DNA of 64,000 bases from Vibrio tubiashii. Lineage in GTDB: Bacteria; Pseudomonadota; Gammaproteobacteria; Enterobacterales; Vibrionaceae. A program made the position numbers and the translations under genes. Where the stretch lies: contig JRWQ01000007.1 of the NCBI GenBank assembly GCA_000775715.1, positions 310,001 to 374,000 of the forward strand. The letters run 5' to 3'. A model generated the notes under the pieces. It had not been told where the DNA came from, searched no databases, and saw nothing but the letters and a program-made list of their open reading frames with translations. The first letter of the stretch is position 1; every line of letters begins with the position of its first letter. Shown piece by piece: positions 51,966-60,799 of this stretch.

Positions 51966-52472
51966 TCATGCACTATTTAAAGCTTGATTAAAACGTCGTA
52001 ACTCTGGTTTTGATATGGAGTATCCGTCTGCGCAATTGGCGTGGAGTTTTGCTGTATAGTCTATGTTGAAATAGCGAAACAAGCCGGTGAAAAAGCCATC
52101 GAAATGTGGACACATCTCTTTGTTCGCAGAGCTAATAATGACAAATCCCCGTTTTGATGTTAGCGCACGTGCCTTGGGTTTTAACTTCTCAACGTCTAAC
52201 AATTCCGTCATTCTATCAATCAATGCTTTCATTGGTGCGGTAACGGAGTGCCAGTAAATGGGTGAGGCAAAAACTATATTGTCTGACTCAAGCATCTTTT
52301 CAATCAAAGTGTAGAAATCGTCATCAGGGTAGTTGTTCCCGTATCGATATGGAGTGATGTTAAGTGAGTCGACATCGACAAGCTCTAACTCGTGATCAGC
52401 TTGTACATGCTCTATCGTCTTGGCGGTGTTTCCCTGCTTGTTTGCGCTAGAGAACAGAATTAACGTTTTCAT
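51966..52472 (-). CDS. NAD(P)H-dependent FMN reductase/flavodoxin-fold protein under SoxR control
   Basis: 168 residues. Flavodoxin-like N-terminus MKTLILFSSANKQGNTAKTIEHV (phosphate-binding loop SSANKQGNT), then DNIVFASPIYWHSVTAPMKALIDRM, the FMN-binding pattern of the NAD(P)H:flavin reductase family. Probably quinone or azo-compound reduction. The 52515-52545 promoter has full SoxR architecture, so it is very likely part of a SoxR regulon with the MFS exporter at 45212. Confidence 0.93.
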   Translation of the reverse strand: MKTLILFSSANKQGNTAKTIEHVQADHELELVDVDSLNITPYRYGNNYPDDDFYTLIEKMLESDNIVFASPIYWHSVTAPMKALIDRMTELLDVEKLKPKARALTSKRGFVIISSANKEMCPHFDGFFTGLFRYFNIDYTAKLHANCADGYSISKPELRRFNQALNSA

Positions 52473-52514
52473 GTTTAAGTCCTTTTGGCTTCATTAAGTA
52501 AACTCATTGAAAGG

Positions 52515-52545
52515 ACTATAAAACCTCAACCATACTTGAGGTAAA
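52515..52545 (-). promoter_or_regulatory. SoxR-regulated promoter of the FMN-reductase gene
   Basis: The -35 TTTACC (52545-52540) and -10 TATAGT (52520-52515) are separated by 19 bp with CCTCAACCATACTTGAGG (52524-52541). This matches the MFS promoter at 46454-46484 in every structural feature. Confidence 0.88.
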
Positions 52546-52550
52546 GAGCT

Positions 52551-53027
52551 TTATTGTTCGAAACTTAACAATTCTTTCAGATGATTAATAGTGGCAATAT
52601 CTGGCTCGGTTGGTTGTTGGTTTGGGTTGTAGAAAACCGTGTTTAACCCAGCGTTACGTGCAGGATAAACATCTGTTTCCAAGGTGTCGCCAACCATGGT
52701 CACCTGACTTGGTTCCACATCAAGCGAGCTGAGGATGGCACGGTAAAAATCACAACTGTTCTTCTCCAGCCCTAGGTTAGCTTTACAAAAGTAGCCATTA
52801 ATGTAGGGGGCGAGACCGACTCTTTCAAACGCGCGTTGAATGTCTGTTTCGCTAGAATCTTGGGCGCTAGTCGCGACGTAAACCGTGTGCTGTTTACTCA
52901 GTTGCTTTAGCGTTTCTTCGGCTTGTTTTACTGCCTCTACGTGAGGCCAGAGAAACATTTTTCCAGGTTGATTAGGAAAGTCGACCATCAAGGTGTCTCC
53001 CCAATCGAACAGGTATACGTGGCCCAT
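52551..53027 (-). CDS. HAD-superfamily protein with altered motif I
   Basis: 158 residues from ATG 53027 (GGGAGG six to seven bases upstream). Motif I reads FDWGDTL: the nucleophile Asp is present but the +2 Asp of DxDxT is Gly with Asp at +3. Motif II TSAQ and motif IV VGDTLETDVYPARNAG are normal. Such DWGDT proteins are commonly annotated as HAD hydrolases; loss of the +2 acid may lower phosphatase activity. It ends (52551) next to the SoxR promoter of the reductase but on the same strand. Confidence 0.87.
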   Translation of the reverse strand: MGHVYLFDWGDTLMVDFPNQPGKMFLWPHVEAVKQAEETLKQLSKQHTVYVATSAQDSSETDIQRAFERVGLAPYINGYFCKANLGLEKNSCDFYRAILSSLDVEPSQVTMVGDTLETDVYPARNAGLNTVFYNPNQQPTEPDIATINHLKELLSFEQ

Positions 53028-53334
53028 CCTAAGCCTCCCAATTTTAGTCGCGATTATGAACCCCAATTCTATCGTTATGGTGGCAAATTTCACCATAAAT
53101 TAGTCGCATTTACTCAGTGACTTAGCTTACCCTTTGGTTTTTTTGTTTTAACTATATGTATTTATTGAACTTATTCTTGGCATTCGATTTGCTTTGAACG
53201 TCGATGAGATAGGTATCAGTTTTATGTATTTATTTAATGAATTTCATATGCGTTACGGATAGTTTGTGTCAGATTGGTGTCGAATCTCTATCTACACGTA
53301 CACATATAATGATAATAGAAAACAAGGATTTCTC
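53028..53334. other. 307-bp intergenic region
   Basis: Between a leftward HAD gene and the rightward RND adaptor gene. AT-rich, no convincing ORF, no hairpin with T-tract. AAGGA at 53323-53327 is the adaptor ribosome site. No TetR- or MarR-like operator recognised. Confidence 0.35.
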
Positions 53335-54480
53335 ATGACGATTAAGCCGTTACGTTGGTTAATGCCTTTTGCCATTTTAGGAGGTGCATGCGCTGGCTAT
53401 GTAGCTATCGCCTCCAGTACCCCCGAGTCTGTAGAGAATAAACCACCTATAGCTCCACCTATAGTCAATGTTTCACAGGTTTCCTCTAGCGACCATAAAG
53501 TGGTTATTACAAGTCATGGTGAGCTTCAACCTGTCGAGGTCACTCAATTGTCAGCACAAGTGTCTGGTGAAGTGGTCAGTTGGCATCCAGACTTTGTCGT
53601 CGGTGGTATCGTCAAGCGTGGTGAAGTTCTGTTTAGTATCGAGAGCGACAACTACCAAGCGGCAGTTTTGCAAGCTCAAGCTCAATTGGCAAGCGCAAAA
53701 GCGGCGTTGATTGAAGAGAAAGCTAAGGCGGAAGTGGCGAAGCGTCAGGCGAAGAAGTTGCCCCAGACGCAGGTGACAGATTTGTACTTGCGTAAACCTC
53801 AATTGCTTAGTGCCGAAGCTCAAGTCAAGTCTGCTCAGGCTGCACTTAAACGCGCTAAGCGCGATCTACAAAACTGTAAAGTCGTTGCACCTTACGATGC
53901 GTTAGTTGTGTCAAAGCAAATTGGCGTTGGGCAATTCGTGTCAGCGGGCGCGCAAGTTGCAATACTAAATAATGTTGAAGCTGGTGAGGTCCATATTCCT
54001 ATTGCCGGCTTTGATAGTGCCTTTCTACCTAAGGAGTATGCAGGTATTCCCGCGAAAGTTATTCAACGAGGCATTCAGAATACGCTTAGAGAAGGTCGTA
54101 TTGACCGCGACCTTGGTGTGATTGATAGCAGTACACGAATGATAAATATGGTGGTCAGGGTTGATAATCCTTATGCGATCGATAGCGACAAGGCTCCAAT
54201 CAAATTTGGCTCTTACGTTGAAGTACAGTTTACCGGCAAACAGCTAAAGCATATTTATCGCCTCCCTCAAGAACTGGTTAATAACCAACAAGTTTGGGTT
54301 GTTAACGATGATAACCAATTGGAGCCTCGATTAGTCAACGTATTAAGGGCAGAGAAAGAGTTCATGCTGATTAACCAGGGCTTAAGAGAGGATGATCGCG
54401 TTGTGCTGACAGTGCCTGAATATCCTCAAAAAGGGCTACGGGTTGAAGTGAAAATTGACGAAAGTCAATCAAGTATGTAA
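53335..54480 (+). CDS. RND efflux periplasmic adaptor (membrane fusion protein), pair 1
   Basis: 381 residues from ATG 53335. N-terminal anchor/signal LRWLMPFAILGGACAGYVAIAS, a lipoyl-like half (GEVVSWHPDFVVGGIVKRGEVLFSI), a coiled-coil hairpin with AQAQLASAKAALIEEKAKAEVAKRQAK and back VKSAQAALKRAKRDLQNCKV, then lipoyl and beta-barrel (APYDALVVSKQIGVGQFVSAGAQVAIL). It links the pump at 54490 to an outer-membrane channel (TolC-type, not in window). It starts the two-gene operon; 9 bp separate it from the pump. Confidence 0.94.
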   Translation: MTIKPLRWLMPFAILGGACAGYVAIASSTPESVENKPPIAPPIVNVSQVSSSDHKVVITSHGELQPVEVTQLSAQVSGEVVSWHPDFVVGGIVKRGEVLFSIESDNYQAAVLQAQAQLASAKAALIEEKAKAEVAKRQAKKLPQTQVTDLYLRKPQLLSAEAQVKSAQAALKRAKRDLQNCKVVAPYDALVVSKQIGVGQFVSAGAQVAILNNVEAGEVHIPIAGFDSAFLPKEYAGIPAKVIQRGIQNTLREGRIDRDLGVIDSSTRMINMVVRVDNPYAIDSDKAPIKFGSYVEVQFTGKQLKHIYRLPQELVNNQQVWVVNDDNQLEPRLVNVLRAEKEFMLINQGLREDDRVVLTVPEYPQKGLRVEVKIDESQSSM

Positions 54481-54489
54481 GGGCTCAGC

Positions 54490-57400
54490 ATGGAACAGAC
54501 TAAACAGAAAGGGCTGATCGCCTACTTCGCTTATAACTCTGTGGCGGCAAACTTGCTGATGGTGTTTATACTGATCATCGGTACTGTGAGCTTCTTTTTC
54601 ATCCAGCGGCAGATGTTTCCAAATATCGAAGTGAACTACATCAACGTCAGCGCGCAGTATCCAGGTGCATCACCTCAAGAGATTGAAGAGAGTATTTTAA
54701 TTAAACTCGAAGAGTCACTCAAAGATGTGACGGGGATAAAAAAGGCGGTGTCATCGGCTTATCGTGGCAGTGGCAATATCGAGTTAGAAATTGATGTTGA
54801 TGAAGATATAGATGCGGTTCTAGATAAGGTGAAGCAGAAGGTTGACGCAACTTCGAACTTTCCTGATGCCATGGAGCCGATACAGGTTTATCAATATGAA
54901 TGGCGTCAAGATGTTATTGAAATGGCGTTGGTTGGTGATCGCACTTTGCTTGAGCTAAAACCGATCGCAAAGCAGATTGAAGATGAGTTGCTGCAACTTA
55001 ACAACGTTGCCCTAGTCGATTTGGGGGCGCCAGAGTATGAAATCGCGGTCGAAGTGGAGCCGCGCGTACTACAAAAATATAGCCTGACCTTGAATGATGT
55101 CAGCAAGGCGATTCAACGCTATTCGGCCAACTACTCGGCTGGTGAAGTGAGAACGAACGCAGGGATGATATCGGTACGTATTGAGAACCAATATTATAGC
55201 GGGGAGGAGTTTAGGGATATTCCGGTCAAAATTGGTGCAAATGGCGGGAAGGTTTTACTGCAAGACATCGCGACGATAAAAGATGGCTTTACTGAGGATG
55301 ACCGATACTTCAAGTACTCTGGTCAAAACGCTATGTACCTTTCTGTAAAAGCGACTAAAGACCAAAATATGGTGACGGTAGCTGAGTCGGTAAAAGCTTA
55401 CATTGAGCAAAAAAACAAAACCTTGCCGCCTGATCTTCAGATCAAAACATTAGTCGACATGACGTACTACCTCAACGCTCGCTTAGACATGATGCTTAAA
55501 AACCTTCTGCAAGGAGCGGTGCTGGTCGCCTTGATGCTAAGTTTGTTTTTGCGCGTTAAACTGGCGATGTGGGTCATGGTCGGGCTACCCGTGTGTTTCT
55601 TAGGTGCCGTTATGCTGATGCCAGCCATCGGGGTTAGTATCAACATCATTTCACTGTTCGCCTTTATTATGGTACTTGGTATCGTCGTCGATGATGCCAT
55701 TGTTATTGGTGAAAGCGCTTACAGTGAAATTGAAAAAACGGGCGGTGGCGTTGAAAATGTCGTACGAGGTGTAAAACGTGTCGCCACTCCTGCGACATTT
55801 GGTGTCTTAACGACTATGGCTGTTTTTGCGCCGTTTTTAATGTCGAAAGGGATCGAGCGAGCTTTCTTTTTCGGTATCGCTTCGATTGTGATTTTATGTC
55901 TCTTCTTTAGCCTAATTGAGTCGAAACTGATTCTACCCTCGCACTTGGCTCATTCGAAGTTTAAGCCGATCAAAAAAGGCAGTTGGCGTGATAGATTCAA
56001 TACTCGCTTCTTTGCCATTATAAATGGCCCATATAAGAAGTTCGTGCAACGTTGTACCCATTGGCGATGGAGCGTATTCGCAGGCTTTGCTAGTTTGCTG
56101 ATTTTAAGTGTTGCTATGGTGATGTCGAACTACGTGAGGATTGTCCCTTCGCCTAAAGTGCCCCACGATTTTCCGAGCATTAAGTTAGTGATGAATGACA
56201 ACGTCTCGAGTGAGCAGACGATTGATGCGTTGAAACTTGTTGAATCAACGGTGCTGGAGATTGATGCGGAAATTGAGCAGGAAACGGGGCAGAGCATGTT
56301 GCGCGATATCCTAACGTTCAGTCAAGGCCGCAAAGAAGGCCAATTGGTCATCCCACTGGTTGACGAAGAGTTAAGGCCGTTTAATACGTTTGAGCTTGCA
56401 AGGCGCTGGCGTGAGCGCATACCAAATATTCCTGGGCTTAAAATGCTCAACGTGTCTGACAATGTCAACGATGACGAAAAAGGTGATGAATTTGGTTTCT
56501 TGCTCTATGGTTCGGATATAGACAGCTTAAATGCAGCGGGACGAGAGTTAATTGTTCAACTACAACAGCAAGCTGGGTTATTCGATATCTCCTCATCGAT
56601 AGACTCCGGCAGCCAAGAAGTATTGCTTTCTCTGGCTCCGGTTGCGTATGACCTAGGACTAGATTTGTTTGATATCGCAACTCAGGTCGGTGGTAGTTTT
56701 TACGGCGGAGAGGCGCAGCGCGTTCTGCGTGATGGCGAAGAGATAAAAGTCATGGTTCGCTACCCTCAACTGACACGAGAAGCGTTTTCATCGCTTCGTT
56801 ATGCCGTGATTACGACTGCAGAGGGTAAGAAAGTGATGCTAGGGGATGTCGTTGAAATAAACCAAAAACCGGGTGTTAGTAGCATTCGCCGTGAAGGTGG
56901 ATATAGAAGCGTCTACGTATATGGTTCGATTGATGAGGAGTTAGTAGAACCTAATCAGATTGTCGAGCAGATTAATAGCGAGGTTATTCCAGATATCTTA
57001 ACAGCTTACCCGGGCGTTAAAAGCCAGTTAGGTGGAACGATTGAAGAGCAGCAAGCTCAGCAAGATGAACAGATAATCTTCTTCATCGCAGGTATGATTG
57101 TCGTTTACATATTGCTCGCTGTGCCGCTAAAGAGTTACACGCAGCCGCTCATTATTATGTCGGTTATTCCGTTTAGTTTAACGGGGGCGATATGGGGTCA
57201 CTATTGGTTTGGGTTAGATCTTAGCATGATGTCCACGTTTGGTTTGATTGCAGCGGCAGGGGTTGTCGTTAATGACTCACTAGTCATGACCGATTACGTA
57301 AACCAAGTCCGGGCAAAAGGTGTATCGATTAAAGAGGCGGTTGTTGAAGCAGGTTGCGCTCGCTTTAGAGCTATAACGCTAACGTCGATCACCACTTTTG

Positions 57401-57615
57401 TCGGTGTACTACCGATAATGTTCGAAACCAGCTTACAAGCTAAGTTTGTCATTCCAATGGCGGTCGCGCTTGGGTTTGCCGTGTTGTTTGCGACTTTACT
57501 GACACTCGTGCTTGTGCCTTGCTTGTATCTAATGTTGGAAGATATAAAAGCTATCTTAAATTGGTGTAAGCGAAAACTTCCTGGAACCAACCCCCACAAG
57601 GTTGCAGAACAGTAG
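54490..57615 (+). CDS. RND efflux pump, pair 1
   Basis: 1041 residues, typical of HAE1-type RND transporters: 12 membrane helices and two large periplasmic loops. N-terminal AYNSVAANLLMVFILIIG and FFFIQRQMFPNIEVNYINVSAQYPGASPQEIEESI are as in VexK-like and MexK-like proteins. The proton relay in TM4 has the double Asp (LGIVVDDAIVIGE); the TM10 Lys of AcrB is Asn here (GVVVNDSLVMTDYV), as in many of this subgroup. Drug, bile or lipid-like substrates are unknown. Convergent with the second pump. Confidence 0.95.
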   Translation: MEQTKQKGLIAYFAYNSVAANLLMVFILIIGTVSFFFIQRQMFPNIEVNYINVSAQYPGASPQEIEESILIKLEESLKDVTGIKKAVSSAYRGSGNIELEIDVDEDIDAVLDKVKQKVDATSNFPDAMEPIQVYQYEWRQDVIEMALVGDRTLLELKPIAKQIEDELLQLNNVALVDLGAPEYEIAVEVEPRVLQKYSLTLNDVSKAIQRYSANYSAGEVRTNAGMISVRIENQYYSGEEFRDIPVKIGANGGKVLLQDIATIKDGFTEDDRYFKYSGQNAMYLSVKATKDQNMVTVAESVKAYIEQKNKTLPPDLQIKTLVDMTYYLNARLDMMLKNLLQGAVLVALMLSLFLRVKLAMWVMVGLPVCFLGAVMLMPAIGVSINIISLFAFIMVLGIVVDDAIVIGESAYSEIEKTGGGVENVVRGVKRVATPATFGVLTTMAVFAPFLMSKGIERAFFFGIASIVILCLFFSLIESKLILPSHLAHSKFKPIKKGSWRDRFNTRFFAIINGPYKKFVQRCTHWRWSVFAGFASLLILSVAMVMSNYVRIVPSPKVPHDFPSIKLVMNDNVSSEQTIDALKLVESTVLEIDAEIEQETGQSMLRDILTFSQGRKEGQLVIPLVDEELRPFNTFELARRWRERIPNIPGLKMLNVSDNVNDDEKGDEFGFLLYGSDIDSLNAAGRELIVQLQQQAGLFDISSSIDSGSQEVLLSLAPVAYDLGLDLFDIATQVGGSFYGGEAQRVLRDGEEIKVMVRYPQLTREAFSSLRYAVITTAEGKKVMLGDVVEINQKPGVSSIRREGGYRSVYVYGSIDEELVEPNQIVEQINSEVIPDILTAYPGVKSQLGGTIEEQQAQQDEQIIFFIAGMIVVYILLAVPLKSYTQPLIIMSVIPFSLTGAIWGHYWFGLDLSMMSTFGLIAAAGVVVNDSLVMTDYVNQVRAKGVSIKEAVVEAGCARFRAITLTSITTFVGVLPIMFETSLQAKFVIPMAVALGFAVLFATLLTLVLVPCLYLMLEDIKAILNWCKRKLPGTNPHKVAEQ

Positions 57616-57660
57616 TTTTGAAAATTAATTGGAGGTTACATGTAACACTTCGATTAAACC

Positions 57661-57686
57661 TAGCCCCTAGTGATGACTAGGGGCTA
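57661..57686. terminator. Hairpin between the two convergent RND operons
   Basis: TAGCCCCTAGT (57661-57671) pairs perfectly with ACTAGGGGCTA (57676-57686) round a GATG tetraloop, between two convergent genes; likely bidirectional terminator without a long T-tract. Confidence 0.75.
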
Positions 57687-57697
57687 AAGGATTTGGT

Positions 57698-60600
57698 TTA
57701 GATCTTCTCGTGCTTATGGACTAAGCCAAAATCAGCGAGTACTGCGTAGGCTGCTGGAATCATAAACAGCACTAGTAAGGTCGAAGCGAAGATTCCGAAA
57801 ACAATCGAGATAACCAAAGGTTGAATAACCTGTGCTTGCAAACTGGATTCGGTGAGTAGCGGCAGTAGTCCGGCTGCAGTGGTCATTGAAGTGAGAAATA
57901 CCGCCCTGAAACGTTCTCGGCTCGCTTTAACAACTGAATCGTGTACGCTGTCTCCGTCATCGACATGGTGGCGAATATACTGGACCAGAAGTATGGAATC
58001 ATTCACTACGATACCTGCTAACGATACAAAGCCCATCATACTCGGCATACTTAGGGAGTGACCGAGTAAGATATGACCCCAAACTACACCAATAAAGGCG
58101 AGAGGAATAGCTAGCATGACCACCACGGGTTCTAAGTAACTGCGGAATTGGTAGCTTAATATCGCGAACACACCGAACAGACCAAGTAAGAAGCCTTTAC
58201 CCATAGAAGCACCGGTTTCTGCCGTATCCTTAGCTTCTCCTTCAAAGTCAAAACGAAGACCCGGGTACTTGGCGATAAGCTTAGATGCTTCGTCACGTTG
58301 GAACTGGTTAATGATAGCGGTGGAGTTCGCTTTGGTATTGTCAACGTCACCAAACACGCTAATGGTCCGTAAGCCGTCGATGCGTTGGATTCGTACGTAA
58401 TTACGTTGGAAATCTAATGTCGCAATGGTTGCTAACGGTATTTGGCTTCCGTCGCTCATGATGATGGGGAAGTTGGCTAATTGCTGTAGATCGCCAGCTT
58501 GTACCTTGTCTAATCGTACTTCGATAGAGATATTCTCCACACCGACTTGTATCTCATCGGCGGTTTGGCCAAAGAAGGCTGCACGCAATTGATTAGCAAT
58601 AGTCTGGCCATTGATGCCATAGGTCTCGGCACCGGGACGAAGTTTCACTAGTACTTCTTCTTTCCCCATGCGCATGTCATCAAGCACACCGTGAACACCA
58701 TCGAATTCATTGAGATAATGTTGGATATCAATCGAAGCGGCTTTTAATGCCTCTAGGTCGTCGTGTTTGGCTCGGATCTCAATTGCGCGTCCTCCAGGCC
58801 CCATTGTCGGCTGCTTGAAAACCAGTGAAACTGGATCAGCGAGTTCGCCGACGTCTTCTCGCCACGCAGCAATAAAATCGTCGATCAGTGTGTTACGGCT
58901 TTCGGCACCCAAGAGATCAAGCCTAACGGTTGCTATGTGAGGTCCGGACTCATTCGCATCAGCATTTGCATTAAACTGGCTAGTGATATGTTCAACAAGC
59001 GGAACACCATCCTCAAAGTTTTTTGTCCAATGTTTGTCTAACTTTTGCGCGGAGGCGATGATTCTATCGACCACTGCTTCGGTTTGAGAGAGAGACGATC
59101 CTGGAGGTAAGATGACTCTCGCTTCGGCAATATCACCGTCTAGCTCAGGGAAGGGTTGGAATTTTAGTATACCCCCCGCGAGAGTCGCGATTGAGATAAG
59201 TAGTAGCGCGACGACACCACCCAAAAACGCGTAACGGAATTCGACCACTTTTTCCACTGCGCGGACTAAGGTGGTATTGCGGAAATGTTCAAATCGGTCG
59301 AGCAAATTTTGTTTGAACTTCGCTGTTGGCTTCTCTTTCTTTTCTTTATGTAAAGAATGCGAAAGGTGATTAGGCAGAATTAAAAATGCTTCGACCAAAC
59401 TTAATGTCAAAACAAGGATAAGCACCTGCGGCACCGCTTTTAGCACTGCGCCCATTTCGCCTTGCAAAAATAGCAGGCTACCGAAGATGCATACTGTTGT
59501 TAAAAACGATGAGATAACCCCGGGCAGAACTTTCTTCACGCCTTTGATTACGGCGTTATCGACGTCTTCTCCACGATCTAAATGGGCAGCGATGGATTCG
59601 GCGATAACGATGGCATCATCCATCATGATACCAATCGCCATAAGTAGACCAACCAGAGACATGATGTTAATCGACAATCCTAGTTGAGCCATCAAGAATA
59701 GGCCACCTAAGAAGGCAACTGGCAATCCTGCTGCAACCCAGAACGAGTAGCGTAGACTGAAGAACAACCACATGGTGGCAAATACTAAGATGATACCTTG
59801 CCAACCATTACTGAGCATCATGGTCAAGCGATCCCAGAGCACCGAAGAGATATCATTAGTGAGTTCTAGTTTCACGCCATCTGGCGCGATGGCTTGTTGA
59901 TCAGTGACAAACTGGACAACGCGTTCTTTGATACGTAACGCGTCGTCTTCTTTGTTCTTGCTGACTTTTAGCAGCGCAGAAGGGTGACCATCAAAGAGAA
60001 CTTTTTGTTCGTCCAACTCAAAACGATCAGTAATGGTGGCAATGTCTCTTAATCGAATCAGTGAGCCGTTCGGACCAGAACCCACCACAATGTTTTCGAG
60101 CTCTTGTGGGGTGACGCGTCTTTCGTCAAAACGGATCAGGAAGTTCTTGTCTGGTGTCTCAACATTACCACTTGGCAGTTTAATGTTTTGACGACCGATT
60201 TGTGTCGCGATATCACCCACACTCAAGCCAAGTTGGCGCATGGCTTTAGAATCTAGCTCTACACGAAATTGGTGGTCAGAAAACCCTGCTACATCAACCA
60301 ATGACACGTCATAGTCAAGCTTTAACGTTCGTTTAAGCTGTTCTGCATAGGCTTTTAGTTCTGGCCATGTGGTGTCTGCGGTGATCGCAACATCAACGAC
60401 GGGTTCGTTCCAGTCAAGTTCTTGTACGATTGGCGATTCAATCTCTTGTGGGAAGTCGTTGATAGAGTTGATTTGAGTTTGTACGTCGACCAACATACGC
60501 CCGATATCGGCTTTATCGCTTAGCTTTAAGATTAACCGTGCGGAGCCTTCCACCGCTTCACATTGCGTCTCTTGAATATTCGCTAGGCCGTCGACGGCAT

Positions 60601-60799
60601 CTTCCATACGAACACAAATACTTTCTTCAACCTCTTGCGGAGACGCGCCCGGATATACCACGCCAGCCATAATGTAAGGAGGTGCGAATTCAGGAAAAGT
60701 TTCACGCTTAATGGTTGGTAATGAGCTTAGGCCCAGTACCAGTAAACCCAGCATCAGCAAGTTTGCTGCAGTTGGGTGTTTGGCGAAAAATCGAATCAT
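57698..60799 (-). CDS. RND efflux pump, pair 2
   Basis: 1033 residues, HAE1-type. Start MIRFFAKHPTAANLLMLGLLVLG, TM4 relay GIMMDDAIVIAESIAAHL with DD, and TM10 GIVVNDSILLVQYI with Asn replacing the AcrB Lys. It belongs to the same broad subgroup as the pump of pair 1 but is clearly divergent. Last gene of the tetR-adaptor-pump operon; its start overlaps the adaptor stop by 4 bp (ATGA-type), so translation is coupled. Substrates unknown. Confidence 0.95.
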   Translation of the reverse strand: MIRFFAKHPTAANLLMLGLLVLGLSSLPTIKRETFPEFAPPYIMAGVVYPGASPQEVEESICVRMEDAVDGLANIQETQCEAVEGSARLILKLSDKADIGRMLVDVQTQINSINDFPQEIESPIVQELDWNEPVVDVAITADTTWPELKAYAEQLKRTLKLDYDVSLVDVAGFSDHQFRVELDSKAMRQLGLSVGDIATQIGRQNIKLPSGNVETPDKNFLIRFDERRVTPQELENIVVGSGPNGSLIRLRDIATITDRFELDEQKVLFDGHPSALLKVSKNKEDDALRIKERVVQFVTDQQAIAPDGVKLELTNDISSVLWDRLTMMLSNGWQGIILVFATMWLFFSLRYSFWVAAGLPVAFLGGLFLMAQLGLSINIMSLVGLLMAIGIMMDDAIVIAESIAAHLDRGEDVDNAVIKGVKKVLPGVISSFLTTVCIFGSLLFLQGEMGAVLKAVPQVLILVLTLSLVEAFLILPNHLSHSLHKEKKEKPTAKFKQNLLDRFEHFRNTTLVRAVEKVVEFRYAFLGGVVALLLISIATLAGGILKFQPFPELDGDIAEARVILPPGSSLSQTEAVVDRIIASAQKLDKHWTKNFEDGVPLVEHITSQFNANADANESGPHIATVRLDLLGAESRNTLIDDFIAAWREDVGELADPVSLVFKQPTMGPGGRAIEIRAKHDDLEALKAASIDIQHYLNEFDGVHGVLDDMRMGKEEVLVKLRPGAETYGINGQTIANQLRAAFFGQTADEIQVGVENISIEVRLDKVQAGDLQQLANFPIIMSDGSQIPLATIATLDFQRNYVRIQRIDGLRTISVFGDVDNTKANSTAIINQFQRDEASKLIAKYPGLRFDFEGEAKDTAETGASMGKGFLLGLFGVFAILSYQFRSYLEPVVVMLAIPLAFIGVVWGHILLGHSLSMPSMMGFVSLAGIVVNDSILLVQYIRHHVDDGDSVHDSVVKASRERFRAVFLTSMTTAAGLLPLLTESSLQAQVIQPLVISIVFGIFASTLLVLFMIPAAYAVLADFGLVHKHEKI

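Noticed and set aside
53028..53096. N-terminal extension of the HAD gene to 53096
   Set aside because: GGGAGG is placed correctly for ATG 53027 and the HAD strand begins exactly there; the extra residues are not conserved-looking.
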